A stretch of DNA of 64,000 nt from Chloroflexota bacterium (GCA_013112685.1 JABFGC010000002.1:2118902-2182901), one strand, 5' to 3'. Positions 34,058 to 44,010 are shown, counted from the first letter of the stretch. Numbers and translations: made by a program. The notes: generated by a model from the letters alone, not told the origin.

Positions 34058-35307
34058 TTAGCAGGTCAAGCCCAGTTCCTCCATGCGTGCCAGGACTTCC
34101 GCTCTGGGTGCGATCCTTCTGGGCACATTCCTGCGTACAAAGCGAGTGATGTCGGTCTCAATGCCGAGCTTCATCAACGCATATTTGGCAAACTGCTTGT
34201 AGGTCAGTCCCAGGCGGACGTTTTCGTCCAGGTCCCACGCCAACACCAACATCTTGTACGCCGGGTCTTCTTCGCTCGCATGAATGTCGGTCTCTTCCTT
34301 CGTCAGCACGTGCCAGACCGCCACCAACAACTTCCGCGCGATCACCACAATCGCCTGGTTCGGTCGACGCATGCGGCGTAGATACTTCTCATATTGCTCC
34401 TTCCAATACGGCGAAATACGGATCGCTTGCCACGCCGCTTCCACCAGTGCCCAGCGCAATTCCTTGCGTCCACTTTTGGTAATGCGCTTCTCGATGTGTT
34501 CCTTGCCACTCTCATGAACGCCCGCTCCCAACCCCGCATAGCCCACCAGATGCTTGGCACTCGCAAAACGCTGGATGTCACCGATGGCAGACAGCACGAT
34601 CATGCTCATCACCACCCCGAAGCCGGGTAGTTGTAACAGTCTCACCGCCTGCTTGCCCCACGGCTCCCGCAGGCATTGCCGCCCCAATTCTGCATCCACT
34701 TCCGCTTTGTGTTTGTCAATCTCCTCCAGCAGCACCAGTTCCTGCTGGATCTGCATCTTCTCCAACCCACTCATCTGCTGTGCCTGCCACCCAGGCTGCA
34801 TCCTGCAAAGCTCCCTTTCGGCAGCAGGATGTTATGTCGATGCAGCAGACTTTGCAGCCGGTTGCGGATCATCGTGCTCGTTTTGACCAGCCGATTGCGA
34901 TACGAGATCAGCCCACGCAACTCGCGCACTTCTACAGGCGGCACCCATACCTCCGGCACGATGTCCGCAATCAACAAGCGGATCAGCCGCTTGACATCTT
35001 CCTTGTCCGTCTTGACCCGCGCTTCGGCAATCTGCCTCACGGCTCCGGCATGCGCCACCACGGTGCGGGTGACCAGCGGCGCCACACTGTCGTAGATGTC
35101 CCAGACATTGGTGGTCGTCTCGATCACCACTGCATCCCCTTCCTGCAGGTTGGCGCTTGCCCATTCCCGAAACTTCGCCATGCTGATCCGGCGGGGCGGC
35201 ATCACCCACTCCTGCTTCGCATTCTGTCCCCCCGCCAGCACATACTCCTTGTGAATATCCAGGGCTATGTACCGCTCGATCTGTCTTGTATCTTCTGTTC
35301 CTTTCAT
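34058..35307 (-). CDS. IS110-family DEDD transposase, one frameshift
   Basis: Start at MKGTEDTRQIERYIALDIHK with AAGGAG upstream. The RuvC-like part has Asp in ALDIHKEY, Glu in VIETTTNVWD and the Asp pair in KTDKEDVKRL. The C-terminal part has LPGFGVVMSM and the catalytic-Ser region FASAKHLVGYAGLGAGVHES. The frame breaks near 34790 (one base missing), splitting the two domains. Such enzymes use a bridge RNA encoded in the element. Confidence 0.9.
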
Positions 35308-35573
35308 GCTACACTCCTTATGTCTGTGCTTGGGACGTGGATTGTTGGGTTTGAGTGGCAGCCACCGATTCGGGTTTCGGTGCAAACTCGCACCATCCCA
35401 GATTAGGTTCCGCAGGTGTCCACATAACGCGGCGGGCTCTCGATTTCTTCCAGCGAAATCTGTCCCATAGCGGCTGCCGGACAACCCAGACACTCACACC
35501 CCATCAGCGTCCCTGCGGCGGTATCACCTCTAGGATACGCCGATGCCACGTCCCAAGCAAGTTCATTCTAATA
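35308..35573 (-). ncRNA. Candidate bridge-RNA region of the IS110 element
   Basis: A 266-base non-coding end upstream of the transposase. A perfect 13-base inverted pair GCTTGGGACGTGG (35328-35340) / CCACGTCCCAAGC (35546-35558) encloses further hairpins, for example GTATC...GATAC at 35521-35537. ATAACGC (35424-35430) equals the attC target sequence across the insertion point. The position fits IS110-group elements; structure and RNA are inferred. Confidence 0.4.
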
Positions 35574-35575
35574 AC

Positions 35576-35589
35576 GCCAGCCGTTGAAA
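35576..35589 (+). other. attC site 3, right part
   Basis: GCCAGCCGTTGAAA next to the IS110 end. With the ATAAC at 35571-35575 it reads TAACGCCAGCCGTTG, matching TAACGCAAACCGTTG of attC1 at 12 of 15 positions. R' is GTTGAAA (35583-35589). The next cassette would begin at 35584 but is occupied by insertion sequences. Confidence 0.65.
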
Positions 35590-35621
35590 CTGTCGAAAAA
35601 GTGGGGAAATTAACAACTAAA

Positions 35622-37109
35622 TGTCGACCTTACGGACATCGTGGAAAGCACAGAACCTTACTAACCGAATAACCTTGAGGACATCGTGGAATACTCTGGG
35701 GAGTGATTGAAAAAGCGTTGCAGCTAGTCGGTTGCAGGCTTTTGAAATGCCCGCGACAAAGGCAAAACAGGCTCCGACAGCGGAAAGGGATGATTGGCGA
35801 AACATCGTCGTTTCGTCTCGTCGGGTGCCTGGTCATAGATACACAGTCGCGCCCCGCGCAGAGTGATGAACAGGGTTGCCCACACGCCTTGGTTCGGTCG
35901 TGCCCAGCCCGCTGACCAGTTGACATTGAAAACGGGAATGGTCTGGTCTTTGGACACGGCGCGCATGAAATGGATTTTTCCTTCCGTGATTGGCAAGCGC
36001 TTGGGCAGGACAAAGTTTGTGGGCAGGAAGCGCGGCGGGCTGGCAAAGTGCAGGGCAGCGGGTGATTGTCCATCCAGTGCGGAATGATGCCTGCTGAGGC
36101 GATAACGCCCAAAGAAGCGGGCGGAGGTTTGCTGGACATGCGGTAGATTCTGCATCTGCACCTTATTCCACACATTCTGGCTGTAATCCTGGTGAAAACG
36201 TTCGACAAAGGCGTTACTCTCGGGATGGTAGTAGGGTGAGTAGATCAATTCTGTGCCGACCAGTAGCATCAAGCGCGGCACCCGTCCGATGACATAGGGA
36301 TGGGTACGCCCACCGTTGAAACTGCTCTCGTTATCCATCTGGGTGTACTCGGAAATCCCGATACTTTGGAAGGTTTTCAGGCAAAAATCGAGGACTTCGT
36401 CGGTGGATTTGCGCTCATACTGCCGACCATCGGGATAACGGGAAACCACGTCAAGGGCATTGAAGCAATTCACCAACGTCCCGCCCGCCAAGTAGTGTGG
36501 CAGATTGTCCATCTGGGTCAACTGATGGGGGCGCTCCACGCGAATGTGTGGGTACACAAGAGCCTGGCTCCGTATGCGCCTGTCGCGGCTTGGTGACACC
36601 CGCTTCTCGCAAGACCTTCTCAATCGTGCTGATACTTGGGATGCTCTTCTGACACCGTTTCATCATCCGACCGCGAATCGCGCCCGCGCCGATGTACGAC
36701 AAAGCGTTGGGCTTTTTCGCTTCCTCTTCCAGTTCGGCGCGAATCTCCAGGATCTTCCGCTTCGTCTTTTCGGAGGTGCACTTCGGTTGACGGCGGGGAG
36801 CCCGGGATGGACTTTTCAGTCCATCCCACCTCGCTTCATTGAAGCGCTTCTGCCATTTGTACGCCCACGAAAGGCAGTGACCCAACTCAGCCGCCGCTTC
36901 TTCGGCAGTGCGACTGCTTCGCAAAAGATGGATTAAACTATGCCGTGCCTTTTCCACATCGTTGCTCATGCTGCACCTTCGCTTTCTTGATCGTTAGCGA
37001 AGCGTACTCACTTTTCCACGATGTGCTCAAGGTTCGGTTGTTAATGTGCGGTTCGTGTTTCTTCCCATGCACCGTCCTTTCTCTTTCTACGATGTCTTCA
37101 AGGTCGACA
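35622..37109 (-). mobile_element. IS481-like insertion sequence
   Basis: Ends are inverted: TGTCGACCTTACGGACATCG from 35622, and the complement of TGTCGACCTTGAAGACATCG ending at 37109. A second, inner copy of the CCTTGAGGACATCGTGGAA motif is found on each side (about 35672-35690 and 37015-37033). Size 1,488 bases. It sits in the 5' part of an IS630-type gene. No clear target duplication seen. Confidence 0.75.
35724..36969 (-). CDS. IS481-like DDE transposase, one frameshift
   Basis: The N-terminal ~135 residues are a helix-turn-helix region (AEEAAAELGHCLSWAYKWQKRF) and a linker. After a break near 36555 the rve-type catalytic domain follows: QMDNLPHYL, NALDVVSRY, QMDNESSFNG and YHPESNAFVERFHQ give the DDE triad. 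The frame change equals one extra base. Possibly functional if the break is a sequencing error. Confidence 0.8.
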
Positions 37110-37868
37110 ATTATCATGTATACCTGACCAAAGAAAATCGCCAAGAATTAGAAAGTCTGATACGAAGCGGCGAATCGTCGGCGCGCACTCAAACTCGCGC
37201 ACGGATATTGTTGTTGACGGACGAGAACCAGAAAAAGAAAAAACGAACGGAAGAAATCGCATCTGTTTTGCTGTGTTCCTTGCCGACCATCACGGCCATT
37301 CGCAGGAAATTTGTCGAAGGCGGATTAGAGAAAGCCCTGTATGATAAAGCGCGTCCAGGAGCGACCCCAAAGATCACGGGCGAGGTGGAGGCGCAATTGA
37401 CGCTGTTGGCGTGTAGTGCGCCGCCCGAAGGAAGGTCACGCTGGACCTTGCAACTGCTGGCAGATAAACTGATTGAGCAGAACTGTTACGTTACCTGTCT
37501 GACGATGAATATCCTGAGGCAGAAAAATTGTATGGGTCACAGACAATCTCAATACACATTCGCCTGCATGTCTGTATGAACGATGCGAGCCTGCGGAAGC
37601 CAGACGATTGACACAACGCTTTGAATGGCATTACACACCCGAACATGGCTCTTGGTTGAACATGGCTGAAATTGAATTGAGCATCCTCAGCCGCCAATGT
37701 ACGAACCGCAGAATTTCCAATAAGCGGACCCTCGCAAGAGAAGTTACTGCTTGGGAGAAAGATCGCAACAAACTAAAGGTGCAAATTGATTGGCAATTCA
37801 GACCCGATAATGCTCGCATTAAACTCAAGCGGCGTTACCCTGTCACCATTGTAAATAATTCAAGTTAG
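37110..37868 (+). pseudogene. IS630-family transposase remnant
   Basis: The N-terminal part from about 37118 (YLTKENRQELESLIRSGESS to LADKLIEQNCYV) is the IS630 winged-helix region. The C-terminal part from about 37605 (RFEWHYTPEHGSWLNMAEIE) holds the last catalytic acid. Around 120 residues with the first two catalytic Asp are missing, and the start codon was removed by the IS481-like insertion. Not functional. Confidence 0.8.
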
Positions 37869-37875
37869 GAAAGTA

Positions 37876-38061
37876 CTAGGCGCTGTAGTCAAACTGACTG
37901 CCGCGTTGCTTTTCGCCAGTGTAGAGCCAGTTCGTTTCAAATCCTTTCGATAACCAGAACATGATCAAGCTGCGCTGCACCAGTGCTTTGTCGTATTCCT
38001 TCCAGTTCTTGACACGGTATAATGCTTTTGGGCGTGAGTGGGGCTTTGTTTGTTTGGGCAT
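37876..38061 (-). pseudogene. IS5-family transposase N-terminal fragment
   Basis: A 61-residue open frame MPKQTKPHSRPKALYRVKNW then EYDKALVQR, the typical N terminus of IS5-type transposases. The rest of the gene is missing. Confidence 0.65.
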
Positions 38062-38104
38062 AAACCCAAGGTTATACGCTCACGCCGCTTTTATCTAGCC
38101 TTTC

Positions 38105-38265
38105 ATGCACCAAAGCCCTTCGCACATGTCACTGGCAACGTCTCTTCAAAACCACTTCGGTTTCCCATCCTTCCACGCGGGACAGGAAGAAGCGATCCAA
38201 TCCCTGCTCAACAAACAACACACCCTCGCCATCATGCCCACAGGCGCGGGGGGAAACCGCTGTCA
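38105..38265 (+). pseudogene. recQ: RecQ helicase N-terminal fragment
   Basis: SLATSLQNHFGFPSFHAGQE, EAIQSLLNKQHTLAIMPTGAG matches the start of RecQ up to Walker A, where the Lys of GKS is lost (GAGGN) and the homology ends. The following ~140 bases are open but unrecognised. Probably cut by the rearrangements at the right border of the island. Confidence 0.75.
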
Positions 38266-38402
38266 GCGTGTTGGCGGATTGTTTGGAGAAGCAGGTCAAG
38301 GGTCGGAAGGAGGCGTTGGGTCGCGGGGATTTACATCTGCCAGAGAGAAACAAATTGCTGTCACAACGAGCCGCGCCGGTGTTTTCGCATCCATCCACCC
38401 GG

Positions 38403-39575
38403 TCACTCCCCCGGCTGATGCAGGTATTTCAAGCCCGATCCGGTATTGAAGCAAACGATCCGCTCATCGCTGGAAACCATGTTCTGTTCGACAATTTTTT
38501 TCAGCGCGGCGATGGTCGCTGCGCCTTCCGGGGCGGAGAAGATACCCTCTTTCGCTCCCAGTTGTTTTTGGGCATCCAGGATCTCCCCATCGCTGACTGC
38601 AATCGCCGCGCCCCCGCTCTCGCGGATATTCCGCAGGATAAGATGATCGGCAAAGCTTTTTGGCACGCGCAGTCCCGAGGCGACGGTGTGCGCATTCAGC
38701 CAGAAGTCGCAGAACGATGCGCCGGAATTGAAGGCTCTGACGACCGGCGCGCATCCCTCCGCCTGGACTGAAATCATGCGCGGACGGTGTCCATTTTTCA
38801 GCCAGCCGAGTTCGGAAAGTTCGGCAAAGGCTTTCCACATTCCCACCAGTCCCGTCCCGCCGCCGGTGGGGTAAATGATCACATCGGGAAGGTCCCAGTC
38901 GAAGAACTCCGCCAGTTCATAGCCCATCACTTTTTTGCCTTCCGTGCGGTACGGTTCTTTGAAGGTCGAGAGGTCGAACCAGCCCTCTTCGCGCGCCTTG
39001 ACGCCCGCCATGCCTGCCGCGTCGCTGATCAAACCGTCTATCAAAGTAAGCTCCGCCCCAGCCATCCGGCATTCCTCGATATTGGCAACCGGGGGTGTCC
39101 TTCGGCATGAAGATGTGCGCTTTCAATTTGGCGCGGGCGGAGTACGCGACCATGGCGCCCCCGGCGTTGCCCGCCGTGGGAATGATGACTTTTTCGATGC
39201 CCAGTTCCTTTGCCTTGGCAATGCTGGCGGAAATCCCGCGCGCTTTGAAGGAGCCGGTGGGGTTGAAACTTTCGTCCTTGAGATGCAGGTTTTCCAAGCC
39301 GAGGATGCCCCCCATATTCGGCAGGGGAAGCAGGGGGGTATCCCCCTCCCCCAAGCTGACGATGTTCTGCGGGTCGAACACCGGCAGGAGTTCGCGCCAG
39401 CGCCACATTCCCGGGGACGCCTGCGGATTCCATCGCGGTCGAGTCTCCGGCGCGCAGATTGCAGGTCGTATCGCGCGAGCAGGGGAGCCTGGCAGGCGGG
39501 ACAGAACGTCTGCACCTGCCTGGCATCGAAGCGGTTGTTGCATTGGCTGCATTCCAAATAATCAAAATAGGTCAT
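38403..39575 (-). CDS. Threonine synthase-like PLP enzyme, two frameshifts
   Basis: About 390 residues over three frames. The N terminus has a zinc ribbon (CSQCNNRF...FCPAC). After a break near 39440 (base missing) come LGEGDTPLLPLPN, the PLP Lys in TGSFKARG and PTAGNAGGAMVAYSARA. After a second break at CCCCC near 39083 (extra base) come YPTGGGTGLVGMWKAF and the C terminus. Known relatives convert O-phosphohomoserine to threonine, but there is a diverged paralogue fused to a receiver 900 bases upstream in the same transcript direction, so the pathway role is unsure. Confidence 0.82.
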
Positions 39576-39686
39576 GATATTTCCTCAAAGCGCAGGGGCG
39601 ATAGGTCACGATTCAAAATTTAAAAGATTTCCCCCGGCGGATCCAATTCCAGACTGTGACGCGATCGGCTGAGACTGCGAAGTTTG

Positions 39687-40064
39687 CTACGGAGAGGGAA
39701 TGAAAGCTTCGACTCTCGCCCACAACTCGCGTATGTTGATGGGCTTTGCCATGTACACATCGCAGCCTGCGTTGAGGGCTTTTTCCGCATCGCCTTTCAG
39801 GGCGTTGGCTGTGATGGCGATGATGGGGATGTATGCCAAAGCCGGCTTGTTGCTGGTTCGCAGGCGCCTCGCCACCTCGTACCCGTCAATGTCGGGCAGG
39901 TTGATGTCCAGCAGAATCAAGTCCACGTGCTCTTCCTCGGCAAGCGCCACGCCGCTCAATCCGTCCATGGCGGGCAAAAAATGATAGCCGCGCGCTTCCA
40001 GGGCGCGTTTCACGAGCATCAAGTTATCCGGGTTGTCTTCGATGTATAGTATGTTGTGTGTCAT
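39687..40064 (-). CDS. Single-domain response regulator (REC)
   Basis: Start at MTHNILYIEDN (40064) with GGGAGAA upstream. About 125 residues. Acidic pair EDN, phosphoacceptor Asp in LILLDINLPDIDG, Thr/Ala in IAITANAL and Lys in MAKPINI. No output domain. Closely similar to the next gene upstream, so a recent duplication is likely. Confidence 0.92.
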   Translation of the reverse strand: MTHNILYIEDNPDNLMLVKRALEARGYHFLPAMDGLSGVALAEEEHVDLILLDINLPDIDGYEVARRLRTSNKPALAYIPIIAITANALKGDAEKALNAGCDVYMAKPINIRELWARVEAFIPSP

Positions 40065-40086
40065 AGTCGTTCTCCCTGCGTTTTGT

Positions 40087-40467
40087 TCATTCCTTTTTAC
40101 CGACAAGAGCCTCGACGTTCTCCAAAAGCTCTTCGATATTGATCGGCTTGCTCAGGCACAGGTCACAGCCCGCCTCGAGGACCTTCTCGGCATCGCCCCG
40201 CATCACATTGGCAGTGATGGCAATGATCGGTACACAGATCAGCGCGAGATTTTCGCTCGCACGCAGCCGGCGGGCTACTTCATAGCCGTCAATATCTGGA
40301 AGATTGATATCCAGCAAGATCAAATCCAGAGCCTGGGTTTCCGCTATGAAAAGTCCGTGAATACCGCTCTGCGCCTCGATCAGGTCGTAATTGCGCGATT
40401 GAAGCACCCGCTTGACCAGCATCATGTTATCCGGGTTGTCTTCAATGTAGAGGATATTGGGTTTCAT
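40087..40467 (-). CDS. Single-domain response regulator (REC)
   Basis: A 126-residue receiver with EDN, LILLDINLPDIDGYEVARRL, IIAITANVM and LSKPINIEEL. Its ATG overlaps the stop of the PLP-enzyme/REC fusion by one base (TAATG), so the genes are translationally coupled. The two tandem receivers and the fused receiver are probably all targets of the kinase encoded upstream. Confidence 0.93.
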   Translation of the reverse strand: MKPNILYIEDNPDNMMLVKRVLQSRNYDLIEAQSGIHGLFIAETQALDLILLDINLPDIDGYEVARRLRASENLALICVPIIAITANVMRGDAEKVLEAGCDLCLSKPINIEELLENVEALVGKKE

Positions 40468-42122
40468 TACCGGCCTGCCTGCGCTTCGGTTTTCTCTTTA
40501 ATGACATGGATGACCTGGTCCACGAATTTTCTCGCGGGCAACGCCCCTTTTTGATAGACGGCTTCTATGTGCCCGTTCAGGCGTTTGCGTTCCTCCGGGG
40601 TGATATCCTTTGCGCTGACCACCACCACGGGGATGCCGCACGTGCGCGGGTCGAGTTTCAATTCCTCGATGAGTCCGAAGCCGTCCAAGCCTTTCATCAT
40701 CAAGTCGCTGATGATCAAATCCGGCAGGTTCTGCCGCGCCATTGCCAGGCCCTCCCATCCGTCTTTGGCATGATATACGCGATACGCCTTATGCCCTTCC
40801 AGCAGGCGGCGGATGAGCAGGGCGTCGTCCGCGTTGTCGTCAATCAACAGGACCGTCGTGGCGGTCTCGTCGAGATTTTCCAGGGCGGCTTGCAAACCCT
40901 CGCGCGGCGCAGGCGATTGATCTTCGCTGAGATGGACATCCACCGCGAACCGGTCGCCGAGAACGTGCTTTTCAACCGGGAAGGTATGTCCCGTGCAATT
41001 GACCACGACCAGTTCGCCCGGGCAAATGACTCTGTTCCGAACCAGTTTTTCGAGTCCGGCGAAGGCGACGGCTGTCGCCGGTTCGACCGCTGTCCCTTCG
41101 CTCCTGGCAAGCGCCTTCATGGCGGAATAGGCTTCGAGATCGGTGACGGACTCCATTGCGCCGCCATACTGCTGCATGATATTCCAGAGGTAGGTGTACG
41201 ACTTTCCCGGATCGCCGGTGGACAGGATGATAATGCGCGTATCGGGGATGACAGGCGCGGCGGTCTCTTTCCCGGCTTTGAAGGCATTGACCATCGGCGC
41301 ACAGCCTTCCGATTGGATGACCGCCAGTTTGGGGATTCGGTCAATCAGCCCCATGCCGAACAGTTCCTTGAAACCCTGGTGAACTCCCAGCGGTCCCAGC
41401 CCGCCGCTCACAGACTGGACGTACCAATCCGGGGCTTGCCAGCCGAGTCCTTCTACGATTTCGTAAGCGATGGTCTTCATCGATTCGCGCGAAGGGATGG
41501 AACTTGCGCCGCGATCCATGAGCAGGCGGCGGCGCTGCGCAAACTGGGCGGCGATCTGCTTGGTCTGGTCGTAGTTGCCGCTGACGCGAATGACCTCCGC
41601 GCCGAAGAGCGCCGCCTCGCGCAGTTTCTCCTGCGGCACGAGGCTGGTCATGAAGACCCAGAGTTTGATGCCGGCCCGCGCGCACGCCGCGGCGTATGCC
41701 ACCGCGGCATTCCCCGTCGAAGCGATGACCGCCTCGCGGATCCCGCCTTCGCTCATAGCTGCCACCGCGACGGCAGCCTGGCGGTCCTTGAAGGAGGAGG
41801 TGGGACCGTAGCGCTCATCCTTGATGTAAACCGTATCAAGCCCAAGTCCGGGCGCGAAGCGTTGCGACAGCCAGAGCGGAGTTCCACCGGCAGGGTACAG
41901 GTTCATGGAAGCCGGGTCGTTGAGCGGCAGGACATCATGATAACGCCACATGTTCGAAGGGCGGTTTGGGAGCCCGCGCAGGATCTCGCGTTTGAAAGCA
42001 TCGTAATCGTAGCGGGCTTCCAGCCATTGCGACTCGCACTTCCGGCAGACCGCCGGGACAAAAGGTTCATAGGGCCGCTGGCCGCCGCACAGATTACACT
42101 CCGGGTAACGGGGCGCCGCCAT
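40467..42122 (-). CDS. Threonine-synthase-like PLP enzyme fused to a C-terminal receiver domain
   Basis: A 551-residue fusion in one frame. Residues 9-29 form a zinc ribbon (Cys9, 12, 26, 29). Residues 55-410 are a fold-type II PLP enzyme with GGTPLW, Lys112 in SSFKDRQA, ASTGNAAVAYAAA and SVSGGLGPLGV. Residues 422-545 are a complete receiver: IDDN, phosphoacceptor Asp473 in IISDLMMKG, Ser503 and Lys525. It abuts the histidine kinase stop upstream and overlaps a REC gene downstream. A phospho-regulated metabolic enzyme, or an enzyme fold reused for signalling, is inferred. Confidence 0.88.
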   Translation of the reverse strand: MAAPRYPECNLCGGQRPYEPFVPAVCRKCESQWLEARYDYDAFKREILRGLPNRPSNMWRYHDVLPLNDPASMNLYPAGGTPLWLSQRFAPGLGLDTVYIKDERYGPTSSFKDRQAAVAVAAMSEGGIREAVIASTGNAAVAYAAACARAGIKLWVFMTSLVPQEKLREAALFGAEVIRVSGNYDQTKQIAAQFAQRRRLLMDRGASSIPSRESMKTIAYEIVEGLGWQAPDWYVQSVSGGLGPLGVHQGFKELFGMGLIDRIPKLAVIQSEGCAPMVNAFKAGKETAAPVIPDTRIIILSTGDPGKSYTYLWNIMQQYGGAMESVTDLEAYSAMKALARSEGTAVEPATAVAFAGLEKLVRNRVICPGELVVVNCTGHTFPVEKHVLGDRFAVDVHLSEDQSPAPREGLQAALENLDETATTVLLIDDNADDALLIRRLLEGHKAYRVYHAKDGWEGLAMARQNLPDLIISDLMMKGLDGFGLIEELKLDPRTCGIPVVVVSAKDITPEERKRLNGHIEAVYQKGALPARKFVDQVIHVIKEKTEAQAGR

Positions 42123-44010
42123 TTATTTTTCCTGCCTTTCCACCACGTCGGTGATGCGGGCTTCGACGGGTAGTTCAACGTGGAAGGCGGAGCCTTCGCC
42201 GTCCACGCCGCTGCTTTCCGCCCACAGGCGTCCGCCGTGCATTTCGACCAGGCGGCGGCTGATGGGTAAGCCCAAACCGGTGCCGCCTGCCTTGCGCGTG
42301 GTGGAGGAATCCACCTGGGTGAATTCCTGGAAGATGGCTTCCAGGTGGTCGGCTGGAATGCCAAGCCCGGTATCCTTCACTGTGACCAGCACGCGCGCGC
42401 CCTCCATGGGCTTTACACAAACGGAGATCCTGCCTTTCTCGGTGAACTTGATGGCGTTGTTGACCAGGTTGATCAGCACCTGGCGGATGCGCGTGCTGTC
42501 GGCATAGATTTCGACGTTTCGATCCGAGTCTTCTTCGATGAAGAGGGCAAGGTTCTTTTCGCTCGCCAGCGCAGAGGTGATGCCGACGACCTCATCCAGG
42601 ACGGTGTGGACTTTGAACATTTCGGCGTGCAGGTTCATGCGTCCGGATTCGATCTTCGCCATATCCAGCACGTCGTTGATGAGGTGCAGGAGGTGCTGTC
42701 CGTTCTTTTGAATGAGGCGCAGGTCGGTATCCATGTATTCGGTGAGTTTGCCGTCCAGCCCTTCGAGCATGACATCGGTGAAGCCGAGGATGGAGTTCAA
42801 CGGCGTGCGCAACTCGTGCGACATGTTGGCAAGGAACGCCGACTTGAGCCGGTCCAGTTCCTTCAATTCAGCCGCGCGTTTGCGGAGTTCCTCCGTCAAC
42901 CGCATGGCTTCGAGGTGGATGCTGACCTGCACGGCGATGGCGGAGGCGAGTTCCGCATCCTCCTGCGCGAGTTTTTCGGGGCCCCGCCACGCCGAGTTGA
43001 CCGATGGCTTCGCCGCGCACCGTGAGGGGGTGAACGAAGCATAAGTCCTGCGTCGGGGGAGCCTCTGTGACGGGAATCACCCGGTTGGAGTCATAGACGA
43101 AGCCCATCCCGGTTTCGTCCTTCTGATCGAGGTAAGACTGCCAGTTCTCGCGCGTGAGGCGGCGGGTGGCTTCCTCCGATTCCGCGCGGGCGCGGGAGGC
43201 ATCCGCCAGCAGTCGGATGTTCTCCAATTGCTGCGCTGCCTGGTTGGCGATGGAAGCGACCAGCGCCCAGTCTTCTTCTGTAATAGGTCGGGAGGGATCG
43301 GGCTGCAGGTAGAGCAAACCCACATGCTCATCCATGACTGTCAACGCCTCATGAACCCCCCCGTCCGCCTGAGGCGGGACCAGGAACGGCTCGACGGCGG
43401 ACTGGTTGTAGGCAAAGCCCACGCGCTCGCTCTGATGGATGGCATCCAGGAAGGAATCCCAGCTTTCATGGATGAAGCGGCGGGTGGCATTTTCCGCCTC
43501 GGCGCGGGCGCGTTCGGTTGCATCCAGCAGGCGCAGGTTCTGGATGTGCGTGGAGGCTTGCTGCGCCACCAAATTGAGCAGGCTGATTTCCTCCTCGGTC
43601 CATTCGCGCCCGGATGGAGGCTGAATTTGCACGTTGCCGATCGGCTGTCCGCCGGCGAGAAGCGGGACGGCAATCTCCGGCGAAGCCTCAGAGGGATCGC
43701 GAAGCGGCTGTACTCCGTCGCCGGAAAAGGCGTACCCCATCCACTCCTTTTCATACAGGATGGGGAGCGGGCGCGGGAGCGCTTCCTCTTGAACCGATTT
43801 CGGGTTCGGCGAAAGGACCGGCGGCGCATCCTGCTCCGCGAGGCATTTCTCCAATTCCCGAACGTCCGCTTCAAGCAGGAGCAGGCGGCTTCGGATTTCA
43901 TCAATCTCTTGTTGAACCGCTTGCACGTCCCAGGCAGGGTCAGCGGACAGGCGTTCGATAGCCGCGAAGAGCGCTTCAAGCCGTTGACGATACTGCTGTG
44001 TTTTCAACAT
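42123..44010 (-). CDS. Soluble GAF-module sensor histidine kinase, one frameshift
   Basis: About 628 residues. An N-terminal coiled coil is followed by three degenerate GAF-like modules with the pattern ESWDSFLDAIHQSERVGFAY / ENWQSYLDQKDETGMGFVY and LENIRLL linkers. After a break at GGGGCCCC (about 42981, one extra C) the frame resumes PEKLAQEDAELASAIAVQV. The kinase core follows: H-box FLANMSHELRTPLNSILGF, N-box INLVNNAIKF, G1 DTGLGIP, G2 GGTGLGLPISRRL. No membrane segment, so it probably takes input from the membrane sensors encoded just upstream. Confidence 0.88.

Larger units (their letters stand above)
33906..35575 (-). mobile_element. IS110-family insertion sequence inside attC3
   Basis: About 1.67 kb. 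Boundaries are inferred from the repeated word ATAAC at 33901-33905 and 35571-35575 and from the attC3 halves outside. There are no terminal inverted repeats, as usual for IS110. It contains one DEDD transposase on the minus strand, a 152-base downstream end and a 268-base structured upstream end. Confidence 0.7.

Noticed and set aside
40506..42173. 555-codon plus-strand open frame opposite the PLP-receiver fusion
   Set aside because: Antisense shadow of a high-GC gene; no domain recognisable, while the minus strand has PLP and receiver motifs.
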